Positions 45,135-54,748 of a DNA stretch of 64,000 nucleotides are shown here, piece after piece. The notes beneath the pieces were generated by a model, which did not search any database, was not told the origin of the DNA, and saw only the letters and a program-made list of their open reading frames with translations. Position numbers and translations under genes: made by a program. The DNA comes from Ruegeria atlantica. Lineage in GTDB: Bacteria; Pseudomonadota; Alphaproteobacteria; Rhodobacterales; Rhodobacteraceae. The stretch lies in assembly GCF_013033965.1 (NCBI RefSeq), contig NZ_WQFE01000001.1, positions 682,001 through 746,000 on the forward strand, read 5' to 3'. Numbering within the stretch: the first letter of the stretch is position 1; each line of letters begins with the position of its first letter.

Positions 45135-45890
45135 ATGATCGGTCAAAGGCATCTAAGAATTGCCGTATCGTCATTGATGCTAATGATTGCCAAAGGAGCG
45201 CTGGGGTGCGAGCCAATGCACATAGTTCAATACCAGACCGATGGAGGCAACCATGACATTCGATTGAATGGCGTTCTGGTTAAATCAGGTGATGGCTACT
45301 CCGGCGTTGTAAAGCTTGATCAGGGTCTGTTGGACGGCGAGAACGTCGTAACTGTTACCTATGACGCCGCGAGCGCAAGGGGCTCAGCAAACTTCGCGGT
45401 GCACGCAGGATGTGAGGGTGGTTTCCCGGACGAGCACGTGCTCGTGTCAACGGAAATTCACGGTAGCGGAAAGCAAGATCTGATCTTCGATACCGAAATA
45501 CATGCCGGGGTACTTTTTCCGGGTATTATTGCAACCAACGGCGACGGTCTGATCGAAGCTGTGCAGGAACTGCAGGCAGCGGTACGAAGGCGCGATGCCG
45601 AGGCAGTGTTTGCCTTGCACGAACCTCTTCTGAGCAAAATGGCCGAGCGCGGTGCTCCGATGGATCGGATCAATGCGCATGTGACGAAGATGCTGACAAC
45701 AGGTGAGATCACTCTCACACAAAATCTGTTCTTGACGCCGGTCTTGGATGGTATGGCGTGGGAAGCCCTAACCTCTTCCAATCAGCCGCCTGTCATTGTT
45801 CGTCTTGAAGAGGATGGCGGGCAGTACGAATGGACCAGTGGCACACGATGGATATTTGTCGAGGAATCCTGGTACATCATTGAACCATGA
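45135..45890 (+). CDS. Hypothetical exported protein
   Basis: 251 residues from ATG 45135, preceded by GGGAGAGAAG. N-terminal signal peptide (RHLRIAVSSLMLMIAKGALG) followed by Cys-Glu; the cleavage region is not a classical lipobox, so periplasmic or lipoprotein. The first half looks like a beta-sandwich (VVKLDQGLLDGENVVTVTYD), the second half begins with a helix rich in Arg/Glu and ends in a beta region (RWIFVEESWYIIEP). No family recognised. Upstream of the kinase gene but separated by 110 bases. Confidence 0.7.
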   Translation: MIGQRHLRIAVSSLMLMIAKGALGCEPMHIVQYQTDGGNHDIRLNGVLVKSGDGYSGVVKLDQGLLDGENVVTVTYDAASARGSANFAVHAGCEGGFPDEHVLVSTEIHGSGKQDLIFDTEIHAGVLFPGIIATNGDGLIEAVQELQAAVRRRDAEAVFALHEPLLSKMAERGAPMDRINAHVTKMLTTGEITLTQNLFLTPVLDGMAWEALTSSNQPPVIVRLEEDGGQYEWTSGTRWIFVEESWYIIEP

Positions 45891-46001
45891 AGTTAACGTC
45901 TGAATTCAGTTTATCGCTTGTCGCCAAGTTCATACCTCGACAAATTTGAAAGGACCCGCAGGTTATGGCCTTCACCTGATTGAGATTAGAGGACAGCGGA
46001 A

Positions 46002-48323
46002 ATGACCACCACCCAAGAGATGCCGACCTCTGTCGCGGGTAATCCGGGACAGGGTTCTGCCTTGGTCGAAGACCTGATCGATGCTTTGGACGAAGGGATC
46101 GCACTCTTTGATGATGAGGGCAGATTTCTTCTGTGCAACGTCAAATATATGGAACTGCTGGCACCACCGGGTCATCCAAAGCCAATCCCCGGAACCTCTT
46201 CACGGCAGGTTGCGCGTGTTTTTTCCGGGACGGGTTATCTGCAGCCGACCGATGGCAAGGGTGATACGACATTCTCGTCTTGCGTTGGTGTTCCGTCTGA
46301 ACCGGGCCAGACCCTCGAGTTCAGAAATGCGGATGGACACACTATTACAGCGACGACTAAAACCACAGGGTGCGGCAGGACAATGGTAAGCGTACGGCTG
46401 TCGAGGGAGGCACAAACGCCTGATCAATCGGCACGCGACATGCTGCTAGACGCGTTTCAGGCACTGGACGAAGGGCTTGTCCTGTGTGACGAGAACATGC
46501 GCTTTGTCTTTGCCAACACGGCCTGGAAGGAGATGATGTACGGCGCGCGACCGCATCTGACCCCTAAACCCGGCGATGACGTCGCCGACAAGGTCATTGA
46601 ACTGGTCAGAGAAGGCTTCTACGACATCCCCGAGGATCAGAGCCATGAGGATTACATCAATTGGCTGATGACTGAGATGTCGCAGCACGGCAAACAGGTA
46701 GAGATACGCACCGCCGAGGGTAAGCACTATGTCGGCGCGTCGCATCTGACGGCCTATGGCGGCTCCCTGCTTTTCGTCCGTGATCTGACCAATCAGCGAC
46801 GGGCGGAAGCAACCCGGCTGGAGGCGGTCAACGGTGCCATTGATGCGGTGGATTACCCGCTGGTCCTCTTTGATGCAGATGAAAAGTTCGTCCTGGCCAA
46901 CAAGGCATGGTACGCAATGATCGAGCCTACGGGGATAAAGCCGCAGCCTGGCGCCCCCGGTAGCGAGTTCTTTTGGTCCATCGTTGAATCTGACTATTAC
47001 CTTCGCCCGGAGGGAATGAGCAAAGAGGACTACTATGCCGCGGGAATGGCGCTGATCTACAATTACGGACGTGAGTTTCCACTTCAAACGACGGATGGAA
47101 GGATTTTCCTGGGCAGTTCCAACGTCACTGCTTTGGGTGGGTTTCTGCTCTCTTATCGCGAGATTACCGATCAGGTTCGCGCCGAGGCCGAGCTTGAACA
47201 ACAGCGCGAGGTTGCGCATCAGAACGAGAAGCTCTCTGCCCTTGGGGAACTGCTGGCCGGCGTTGCGCATGAGTTGAACAACCCCCTATCGGTGATCTTT
47301 GGATATAGCCAAATGTTGCAAGGCAAGGTTAGCGACCCTGTTTTGTCCGAGCGCATTGATTTGATGTGCCAATCCGCTGAACGCGCTGGAAAGATCGTCA
47401 AAACTTTCCTTGCCATGGCGCGACAGCGCCCTACACGGATAGATATCTGCTCGTTGAACGACGTGGTGGCGACTGCACTGGAGGTCTCGGGTTATTCACT
47501 AAAAACCAACGGTACCGTAGTTGAAACCGAACTGGACGAAACTGCGCCTCCAATTTCGGGCGATTTTGACCAACTGGCGCAAGTGTTCAGTAATCTCATC
47601 GTCAATGCTGGCCATGCTCTTCAGGACCAGCGCGAAGACGGCCGTATTCTCGTCCGTTCATATCATGATGCAGACGAAAACCGCACCGTAGTCGAGATCC
47701 GAGACAACGGGCCGGGTATTCCGGCAGATATCCAAAATCGGGTTTTCGAGCCGTTCTTTACCACGAAGGAAGTTGGCGAAGGCACGGGTGTTGGGCTTGC
47801 CTTCAGTCACAAGATCATCGAAGGCCACGAAGGCGAGTTGTCACTGCGCTCTGCCCCTGGGGAGGGTACCAGTTTCTACGTCAAACTTGATTCAGTCGCT
47901 GACGACAATACACAGAACGAATTGGATCGTCTGGCCCCAAGACCCTCAAAGGCTCTCTCTTGTCTTGTGGTCGATGACGAGGCAGGTGTGGCGCGACTGC
48001 TTTCGGACCTACTCACCGATGAAGGGCACTCGGTCGAGATGACGACCACCCCCCGGCAAGCCCTGCATATGGCTGAGGCCCGGGAATTCGATATCATCCT
48101 GAGCGATTTCAAAATGCCCGACATGGATGGTGAAGCGTTCTACGAAGCCTTGCGGCTGATTTCACCGCGCAACGCCGATCGAGTCGGGTTTATTACCGGT
48201 GATGCCCTGAGTGAGAATGTCCGCGACTTTTTTGCGCGCTCAAAACGCCCCTTCATCGAAAAACCGATCATAAAACGCGAGCTTCTGACATTGATCCGGC
48301 TCGTGCTCTACGAACTGGAATAA
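46002..48323 (+). CDS. Cytosolic hybrid histidine kinase with three PAS-like domains and receiver
   Basis: 773 residues, no membrane segment. Three related PAS_7-like modules start near 24 (IDALDEGIALFDDEGRFLLC), 150 (FQALDEGLVLCDENMRFVFA) and 275 (IDAVDYPLVLFDADEKFVLA). Then HisKA with His in LLAGVAHELNNPLSVIFGYS near 425, ATPase NLIVNAGHAL, IRDNGPGIP, GTGVGLAFSHKII, and a receiver with VVDDEAGVARLL and Asp in ILSDFKMPDMDG near 703. It should sense a cytosolic signal. The next gene, three bases later, is its response regulator. Confidence 0.92.
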   Translation: MTTTQEMPTSVAGNPGQGSALVEDLIDALDEGIALFDDEGRFLLCNVKYMELLAPPGHPKPIPGTSSRQVARVFSGTGYLQPTDGKGDTTFSSCVGVPSEPGQTLEFRNADGHTITATTKTTGCGRTMVSVRLSREAQTPDQSARDMLLDAFQALDEGLVLCDENMRFVFANTAWKEMMYGARPHLTPKPGDDVADKVIELVREGFYDIPEDQSHEDYINWLMTEMSQHGKQVEIRTAEGKHYVGASHLTAYGGSLLFVRDLTNQRRAEATRLEAVNGAIDAVDYPLVLFDADEKFVLANKAWYAMIEPTGIKPQPGAPGSEFFWSIVESDYYLRPEGMSKEDYYAAGMALIYNYGREFPLQTTDGRIFLGSSNVTALGGFLLSYREITDQVRAEAELEQQREVAHQNEKLSALGELLAGVAHELNNPLSVIFGYSQMLQGKVSDPVLSERIDLMCQSAERAGKIVKTFLAMARQRPTRIDICSLNDVVATALEVSGYSLKTNGTVVETELDETAPPISGDFDQLAQVFSNLIVNAGHALQDQREDGRILVRSYHDADENRTVVEIRDNGPGIPADIQNRVFEPFFTTKEVGEGTGVGLAFSHKIIEGHEGELSLRSAPGEGTSFYVKLDSVADDNTQNELDRLAPRPSKALSCLVVDDEAGVARLLSDLLTDEGHSVEMTTTPRQALHMAEAREFDIILSDFKMPDMDGEAFYEALRLISPRNADRVGFITGDALSENVRDFFARSKRPFIEKPIIKRELLTLIRLVLYELE

Positions 48324-48326
48324 CCC

Positions 48327-49028
48327 ATGTATCATTCCGTCATCATCTGCGACGACGAAGCGCCCCTGCGCAAGATGCTTGCGGATCACCTGAGCGAATG
48401 TGGATACGCCGTACAAGAGGCTGAAGACGCCACGACGCTCATGTCGCTTTTGGCCGAACAGGAACCTGATCTGGTCTTGCTGGATGTCAGGATGCCAGGC
48501 AAGGACGGGTTTACGGCTCTGCGCGACATCCGGACGGGCTCTCAAGTGCCGGTGATGATGTTGACGGCTGCGGGAGATGTTGTCGACAAGGTGCTAGGGT
48601 TGGAATTTGGCGCTGATGATTATCTTGTCAAACCAGTGGACCTCCGCGAATTGCAGGCCCGGATAAAAGCAGCAATCCGACGCAGTGCGATCAGAGAATC
48701 TGAACAAGAAGTGCATGATCGCCTTAGCGGCACCGTGGCCTTTGGCCCCTGTCATCTTGACATAGATGGTGCACGGTTGTTCGCGGAAGATGGTTCTGAG
48801 ATTGCGATTACGGCTATGGAATTTAGCCTGCTGCGGGTCTTTGCTGAAAACCGAGGCCGGACCTTAAACCGCGACCAGTTGCTGGCAAAGGCGCATGATC
48901 GTGGCTGGGAACCATTTGATCGATCAATTGATCTCAGAATTTCGCGCATCCGCCGAAAGATCGAAAAGAACCCGGAAAAGCCCGAGGTGATCCGCACCGT
49001 TCACGGCATCGGCTATGTGTTTGGCTAG
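48327..49028 (+). CDS. OmpR/PhoB-type response regulator
   Basis: 233 residues. Receiver: IICDDEAPLRK, phospho-Asp53 in LVLLDVRMPGKDG, and DDYLVKPVDLREL. Winged helix: IAITAMEFSLLRVFAENRGR and SIDLRISRIRRKIEKNPEKP. Starts three bases after the kinase stop, so the two are co-translated. Targets unknown; the autotransporter at 50005 is the nearest candidate on the same strand. Confidence 0.93.
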   Translation: MYHSVIICDDEAPLRKMLADHLSECGYAVQEAEDATTLMSLLAEQEPDLVLLDVRMPGKDGFTALRDIRTGSQVPVMMLTAAGDVVDKVLGLEFGADDYLVKPVDLRELQARIKAAIRRSAIRESEQEVHDRLSGTVAFGPCHLDIDGARLFAEDGSEIAITAMEFSLLRVFAENRGRTLNRDQLLAKAHDRGWEPFDRSIDLRISRIRRKIEKNPEKPEVIRTVHGIGYVFG

Positions 49029-49179
49029 GCAATTGCCGAATGCAGAACCTGAATTGACTATCCGCTTCGTGCGGCAGCAATGACCTGGATGAAAGAGGAG
49101 TGCCCTGCAAGTGATCAAGTAATTCCAGTCGATCAACCAGCCGAATTGGCAAATTGGATACACTTAATCGGAGCACACC

Positions 49180-49707
49180 ATGCATCCCATCATTTATGAC
49201 GTCGCCGTCTCACTGGACGGCTTCATTTCTGGTCCGTCCGGAGATGTTTCGTTGTTTGCCCACGAAGGGCCAGTCGTCGAAGACTACAACACCCGTCTGG
49301 CGTCATACGCTACCGCAATCATGGGTCGGTCCACCTATGAGTTTGGATATAGCTTTGGGCTGAAACCGGGTCAGAACCCTTATCCGCATATGGAAACCAT
49401 AGTTTTTTCCCAATCCATTGGCGATCTGAAAGACTCGGAAGTCTCGCTCTGCAGGTCAGCGACTGTCGGAGTTGTCGAAAAGCTCAAAGCCACCGCAGAG
49501 GGACCGATCTATCTCTGCGGAGGCGGTTTGTTTGCGGGCTGGCTATTGAATAAAGGCCTGATTAACCGGATCGTGCTCAAACGAGCGCCCTTCGTCTATG
49601 GCAACGGAGTATCGCTTTTTGGCGGTGCTACCGCTCCGCGCCAGTTTAGAAAGATCGCCTCAAAAGCATATGATAACGGGTATGCGCTGGAAGAATTTGA
49701 AACCTAG
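49180..49707 (+). CDS. DHFR-like (RibD C-terminal domain) protein
   Basis: 175 residues. RibD_C/DHFR-like fold: YDVAVSLDGFISGPSGDV (residues about 6-23), AIMGRSTYEFGYSFG near 45-59, IYLCGGGLFAGWLL near 108-121 and LKRAPFVYGNGVSLFG. Small one-domain members are common and mostly uncharacterised NADPH-dependent reductases. Single gene; a GGAG lies eight bases upstream of its ATG. Confidence 0.85.
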   Translation: MHPIIYDVAVSLDGFISGPSGDVSLFAHEGPVVEDYNTRLASYATAIMGRSTYEFGYSFGLKPGQNPYPHMETIVFSQSIGDLKDSEVSLCRSATVGVVEKLKATAEGPIYLCGGGLFAGWLLNKGLINRIVLKRAPFVYGNGVSLFGGATAPRQFRKIASKAYDNGYALEEFET

Positions 49708-50004
49708 GAGTTAACGGAAATCCTGCTGCTCTCTTAGGGCGGGATGCCCAAGCGGCGGCAGGATCGCATCTTCGCGGAGATTGCGCTGGACTCTCGTCTT
49801 CACAGATCTGCTAGGTAAGAATCTGACTGCCGACGGCGGTATTGAGTCTTCTTGCATCTGCAGCAGTTAATCGCGTTTTACGCCTGCGTGCTTCCACTTT
49901 CCAAAATTCGACAAACCGCTGACATATTTGATACATCCACCGAAACAAGCCTGACAAACCGACATCTTATCGCTTCCAAAATTGTATTGGAGAGGCGATT
50001 AGGC
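49708..50004. other. Spacer before the autotransporter
   Basis: No gene called. The reading frame of the autotransporter is open further upstream (to 49852), but no ribosome site or signal peptide supports a longer start. Confidence 0.35.
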
Positions 50005-52473
50005 ATGTCACCAAAGACACATCTGTTCAAACTATTCATCAGCACATCAGTTGCGGCGCTGCTTTCAACAGGGACGGGTTCAGCGCAGGTGATCGTCGAC
50101 CCAGGCGATACATTGGTTGTGGGTTCTGGAGAGACGATAAACGACCAGGTCAGGCTGTTTAACAACTCAACTCTTCAGGTTGAAAGCGGCGGGACGGTGA
50201 CGAATGACGTTAGCACGGTGCGGGCGGGCGAAGCCAATGCCACAGTCGAAGTCATCAACAATGGCCAAATTCGTTCAGATATTGCGAATGCGATACGAAT
50301 GGCAACAAGCACGCTTCGCGTCGAGAACTCAGGTGAGATTGCCGGCAACCTACATGGGATAGTTTTACAGACTCCGGTCTCAACTCTAGATTATCTTCAT
50401 AATTATACGACCGGTATTATCAGTGGGGAAACTGGAGATGGTGTGCGTGTTACGGGCACTACCCAGACCGTCATAAACGACGGCTTGATAATTGGCGACG
50501 ACAACGGATTCTTTGGAGCGGGGTCAATCGGCACGATCCAAAACACTGGCAGGATTCAAGGCACAGATAACTTCGGTATATTTGGTGGTTCGGATATCGG
50601 AGAGATCCAGAACTCCGGCGAGATATTGGGTACTTTTAACGCCATCCGCACCGTCGGAAATGTGGGCGAGATCACTAATCAGGGGATTGTTCGCGGGGGG
50701 CAAGACGCGATCGCAATTGGTGGAAGTTTGGGGGCGTTAAGAAATGATGGTTTCATCGAGGCGCTAGATGGTGACGGAGTATCCGTCGACGGCCAATTCT
50801 CCCGGTTGAACAATACGGGACAGATTATTTCGAACGACGGCAATGGTGTTACAGCCAGTAGCGGGATTTCGGCATTTGCCAATTCGGGCACAATAAGCGG
50901 CGCGCAGGTTGGTGTTCTTAGTGACGGAACCATGACATCGCTGGACAATAGCGGTGTGATTTACGGGAACAGCAGTGTCGGCCTGGCGGCCAGAGACATC
51001 ATAAGTTTTACCAATACCGGCACTATTTCCAGCGATAACGCTTCGGGCGCCATTACTGGTCAAATCGAAACGTTTTTCAATGCAGGTCGGATTGAAGGCC
51101 ACGAGCTCGGGCTTGGTGTCGACGGAGACGTAGGCAGTTTCGAAAACCACGGTACCATCACAGGACGGCTTAACGCAGGCTTTGAAAACACCGGCGTCAT
51201 TTCCTCATTTGTGAACACCGGAACAATTTCGAGCGACGATAGTGTGGGAGTTATCCTCTTTGATACCGCGACATTCACCAATAGTGGTTTGATCAAAGGC
51301 GACACTGTCGCGTTTGAGATCTATGGCAGCACGGGTACTGATCTCTTTCTGCGTCAGGGTTCCAACATCCAGGGCTTGATCGATATTGTCGGACCAAGCA
51401 CCTTGAACACCGATCCCGGAATGAATCTTGATCTAACATTCCTCAACGATGTGCCTGTTGTTGGAGACACCTCCGGTTCACCTTTCGTAGTAAGTGGCGA
51501 CACGATCGTTGTGGTCGATCCTACCGAATTTACCGGCTCTGACCTTTTTGCCAGCGATGTAACGCGTTCCATTTTTGACATTGTGGGCAACACTGGCGCT
51601 CGAGTTCCTCTCATCAGGCGGGAAGACGAGGCGGAACGAAATATCTGGATCTCGGGCTTCGGCGGACAAAATCAGGTTTCAGGAGACAATGTTCTTCAAG
51701 ACAGCTATGCCGGAGTTATCGGCGGCGTGGATTTCCCCACGACCAACGGTTCGCTGCTTAGTCTGTTCGGAGGCTATGCCTCAGGTGACATAACTTCGGA
51801 CGCTTCGAGCAATACGCGCACCACCAAGTCCGTCTTCGCCGGTGGTCAGTACTTTCGTGACTTTGGTTCGAACTACATCCGCGCTGCAGTTGTCGGCGGC
51901 CAGTTGAGATCTGATAGTGGCAACCGGCAGGTCTTCAACAACTTGACTGCCGGTGGGGTTGAGACCGCTTCTTCCGAACATGATGGCTATTTCGTATCGC
52001 CGTCCTTCGAGTTTGGAACCCGTTTCGACAATGTGCTTGCAAACAAGTCGCTCCTGGCCAGCCTGCAGGTCAGCTATCTGCACATGTCCGAGAACGGGTA
52101 TACTGAAACCGGTGTTGCGAGCCCGATCACGATAGATGACAGCCAAAGCGATTATTTGAATGCGCGGGCGCAGGTCACACTACCCCATGAATTTTCCCTA
52201 GGCGCGGGTCCGGACGCATTGTTGGAATTAACGGCAGGTATCGATGGGCAGTTCACACTGGGAGATGCCTCGCGGAAAGCCACTGTACTGGGGTCAGAGA
52301 TTACACTGGACCCGACCTACGACGACCAACTCATTCGTGGGTTTGTTGGTGGTGGGCTCCGCCAACAGACACGCAACGGCCGTGGAATCTTCTCTATCGG
52401 TGCGGATGGGTTCTTTGGCGGCAGCAGCAACTACGAGATCCGTGGAACACTGTCCTTTCAGTACGTCTTTTAA
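50005..52473 (+). CDS. Autotransporter with beta-helix-like passenger and C-terminal beta-barrel
   Basis: 822 residues from ATG 50005 (GGAGAGG upstream). Sec signal SPKTHLFKLFISTSVAALLS. Passenger (about 40-500) is built of short repeats of the form F.N.G.I.(S/G).. (for example IQNTGRIQGTDNFGIFGG, then IGEIQNSGEILG), typical of a right-handed beta-helix. The barrel domain begins near 560 (NIWISGFGG) and ends in the strand RGTLSFQYVF with terminal Phe, the outer-membrane insertion signal. Type V secretion; adhesin-like role likely. No protease motif seen. Confidence 0.9.
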   Translation: MSPKTHLFKLFISTSVAALLSTGTGSAQVIVDPGDTLVVGSGETINDQVRLFNNSTLQVESGGTVTNDVSTVRAGEANATVEVINNGQIRSDIANAIRMATSTLRVENSGEIAGNLHGIVLQTPVSTLDYLHNYTTGIISGETGDGVRVTGTTQTVINDGLIIGDDNGFFGAGSIGTIQNTGRIQGTDNFGIFGGSDIGEIQNSGEILGTFNAIRTVGNVGEITNQGIVRGGQDAIAIGGSLGALRNDGFIEALDGDGVSVDGQFSRLNNTGQIISNDGNGVTASSGISAFANSGTISGAQVGVLSDGTMTSLDNSGVIYGNSSVGLAARDIISFTNTGTISSDNASGAITGQIETFFNAGRIEGHELGLGVDGDVGSFENHGTITGRLNAGFENTGVISSFVNTGTISSDDSVGVILFDTATFTNSGLIKGDTVAFEIYGSTGTDLFLRQGSNIQGLIDIVGPSTLNTDPGMNLDLTFLNDVPVVGDTSGSPFVVSGDTIVVVDPTEFTGSDLFASDVTRSIFDIVGNTGARVPLIRREDEAERNIWISGFGGQNQVSGDNVLQDSYAGVIGGVDFPTTNGSLLSLFGGYASGDITSDASSNTRTTKSVFAGGQYFRDFGSNYIRAAVVGGQLRSDSGNRQVFNNLTAGGVETASSEHDGYFVSPSFEFGTRFDNVLANKSLLASLQVSYLHMSENGYTETGVASPITIDDSQSDYLNARAQVTLPHEFSLGAGPDALLELTAGIDGQFTLGDASRKATVLGSEITLDPTYDDQLIRGFVGGGLRQQTRNGRGIFSIGADGFFGGSSNYEIRGTLSFQYVF

Positions 52474-52522
52474 GACGCACCACATCCTCAATCATCTAAA
52501 CGTCAAACATGAAGGAAAAAGT

Positions 52523-52990
52523 ATGCCTGTCCGCAATTTCCACTGCGGGTTGCTTGGAGGCCTGATCGCACTTGCGGCCTGCTCCAACACGACCCCAGTT
52601 CCTATCCTCGCCGAACCGGTTTTGAACAAATTCGACGTCACCCCCAATTGCTCAGTTCATCCTGAATTAAGGAGGACGCACGCATGCGAGCAATCAGAAC
52701 ATCAATGCGTTGATGCGACCGGTAACAGCGCGTCGTGCATCCCCTCTGTGGAAGAGTGTATTACTGCTGCTGGAACGGCCTGCCCGCCGCCAATTCCGCG
52801 AGGTGAAGAAGATCACGGCGATGGAAGTTCAACCGGTGGAGGTCGAGATCCGGGTCAGGACGACGGGGGCACGACTGATGGTGGCCGAGATCCGGGTCGG
52901 GGTGATGGAAGCACGGCTGATGGTGGTCGAGATCCAGGTCGGGGTGACGGAAACCCGACCGGCGGTGGTGGAGATCCTACTCCTCAATAA
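52523..52990 (+). CDS. Small Gly/Asp-repeat lipoprotein
   Basis: 155 residues from ATG 52523 (AAGGAAAAA upstream). Signal with lipobox-like LIALAAC, so Cys20 is probably lipidated. A cysteine-containing middle (NCSVHPE, ACEQSEHQC, CIPSVEEC, ACPPP) is followed by a C-terminal tail of three 14-residue repeats GGRDPG(Q/R)(D/G)DG...(T/A/G)D. The gene sits 49 bases behind the autotransporter and may be co-expressed with it. Function unknown. Confidence 0.7.
   Translation: MPVRNFHCGLLGGLIALAACSNTTPVPILAEPVLNKFDVTPNCSVHPELRRTHACEQSEHQCVDATGNSASCIPSVEECITAAGTACPPPIPRGEEDHGDGSSTGGGRDPGQDDGGTTDGGRDPGRGDGSTADGGRDPGRGDGNPTGGGGDPTPQ
52838..52963 (+). repeat. 42-base tandem repeat, three copies, coding
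   Basis: Units 52838-52879, 52880-52921 and 52922-52963 encode GGRDPG-rich 14-mers; a degenerate fourth begins after. Copies differ at several positions, so the array is not brand-new, but it could still vary in number. Confidence 0.75.
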
Positions 52991-53413
52991 ACGCAGATCT
53001 CAAAAAGTCACGATCCTAGGCCACCATTGCAGACGCGTTCAATTCAATTGTCTGATCAGGTGTACGCGTTGTGTTGGTAGGGGTAACTCGAATTTCTTGT
53101 TCGCAAGTGAAGACTGAGAGCATCGCTACCCTGCCTATGCCAACTTGAGGTCGGCCTGAACAGTAGCAAAACAACCGCCTGCCGCTCACTCACGGTTACC
53201 CCTCGCAGGCGGGTCTGGTGTCGGTTCATTCAGGATTAATCCTCTTGAAAGATCCGGCACCACAATTTCTAAGACGGGTCCTTCAAGTTGAGTTGCAAGC
53301 GGTTTGTTTTGTCAACATCGGCCCCAAGCGGATGAGGTGGATGGCTCCTGCTCCACCGGCATCGAACATGCCAAAGTGCAGTTGTTATCGACTGCTAGGA
53401 AAGGAGCCACCCA
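52991..53413. other. Spacer with inverted repeat upstream of the dead IS110
   Basis: No gene called. CCGCCTGC (53175-53182) and GCAGGCGG (53205-53212) form a perfect 8-base inverted repeat with a 22-base loop, which could be a terminator for the lipoprotein gene or part of the IS end. The left boundary of the IS110-type element probably lies within about 150 bases of 53414; I cannot place it. Confidence 0.4.
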
Positions 53414-54271
53414 ATGACAGTAAAGACTGTGGGCCTGGATTTGGCCAAGGAAGTTTTTCAGGCGCACTGTGTTTCAGCCACGGGGCGTCGGATCATCAAC
53501 AAGAAGATAAAACGCGCGAAGCTGATTGCCTTCTTCGAGACATTGCCGCGCTGTGTGGTTGGTATGGAGGCCTGCGGATCATCCCATCACTGGGGGCGCA
53601 AGTTGCGTGAGCTTGGCCATGACGTTCGGCTCATGCCAGCAGCCTACGTCAAACCTTACGTGAAGCGCGGCAAGACCGATGCAGCCGATGCAGAAGCGAT
53701 CTGCGAAGCGGTGCGTCGCCCGACCATGCGCTTCGTCGAGATCAAGTCCGAAGACCAGTTGGAGATGCCCGAGATCGCGGACGGCATTCTTGGCGTGATG
53801 TGTCATCAACTGAACGGGCTCAATGCGCGGGTTGACGGGCTCACCAAACTGATTGAACAACACGCGTGGCTAGATGCCGATGCCCGACGTCTAATGCGCA
53901 TGCCAGGGATCGGACCGATCACCGCGTCGGCCGTTGTTGCCACCATTGGCGATGCAAAACAGTTCGAGACTGGCCGCGATTTAGCCGCCTGGTTGGGCTT
54001 GACACCGCTGAACAAATCCAGCGGCGGTCGAAAGCGCCTTGGGCGGATCACGAAGAAGGGTGACCGTTACATCTGAAAACTGCTGATCATTGGAATGACG
54101 TCACGTGCGCTCATGGCCAAGAACAGCCCAGAGAAAGCCGACACCTGGACCGCTAAGCTTCTGGACGAAAAGCCCTTCCGACTGGCAACAGTCGCCATGG
54201 CCAACAAGTCCGCTCGGATCATCTGGGCGCTACTGACGAAACAGGAGGAATACCGGCAGCCGATCTGGTGA
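53414..54271 (+). pseudogene. IS110-family transposase, inactivated
   Basis: N-terminal DEDD-type domain is present (TVGLDLAKEVFQAHCV, GMEACGSSHHW, KPYVKRGKTDAADAEAICEA). After VEIKSEDQ the sequence jumps to LEMPEIADGI, missing roughly 50-60 residues of the usual linker and coiled coil. The C-terminal transposase_20 part follows (MRMPGIGPITASAVVATIGD, GLTPLNKSSGGRKRLGRITK), but GDRYI is followed by TGA (54074-54076) where the family has Leu/Arg. Reading through gives KLLIIGMTSRALMA and onward to a second TGA at 54269-54271. Two lesions, so dead. Confidence 0.85.
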
Positions 54272-54748
54272 TCCTGCCAAGAGATGCAAGACGATTGATG
54301 TGATGATGCGAAACGAAGTCAACCAAGAGTAAGGACACTCCGACGAATGTCGCGGCACTTGAGGTCGTTTAGCCGATAGGAACCTTGCTCGCGGAACTCA
54401 TCAGGGCCAGTGGCAACCGCCACGCAAACAGGCCGGACACACGACTGTACTGACAGACCATCGCAGTCTCAGAAATCTCTTGTAATGCAGGAGCCATCCA
54501 CACATGCCTTTCGCCGACCGGTCAAAATGCTGCGGTCGCACCCGCTTAGCCGTCATTCGCCGCAAAAGCGAACTTCGGACCTCGTCGAACTCACAGATGC
54601 GGAATAGCACCAATTCGCTGCGCTTGCACCAAGGTCGGCTTTCAAGGGCGCGCCCAGTTCTCGGACCTAATCCTACCGGACTATGGCACTGTAGTCGCCG
54701 CGCAATTGAAGCGTCACCGTACCGGCCACGTGGCGAAGGTTGCCATCC
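54272..54748. other. Intergenic stretch with repeat copy
   Basis: No gene called. Contains repeat copy 7 and, at 54628-54650, CACCAAGGTCGGCTTTCAAG, another short motif I associate with Roseobacter-group intergenic repeats. Confidence 0.4.
54513..54602 (+). repeat. Intergenic mosaic repeat, copy 7
   Basis: Contains ACCGGTCAAAATGCTGCGGT, CGCACCCGCTTAGCCGTCAT, TCGCCGCAAAAGCGAAC and GTCGAACTCACAGATGCGG: the core and 3' modules, without the 5' module. Confidence 0.6.

Noticed and set aside
52838-52963. Regular 42-base repeats that could be mistaken for a CRISPR array
   Set aside because: Units are directly tandem without unique spacers, are in frame, and encode a GGRDPG peptide repeat inside a lipoprotein gene; no cas genes nearby.
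53175-53212. 8-base inverted repeat as definite IS110 terminal repeat
   Set aside because: IS110 elements often lack clear terminal repeats, and the spacing to the transposase start is uncertain; equally a weak terminator.
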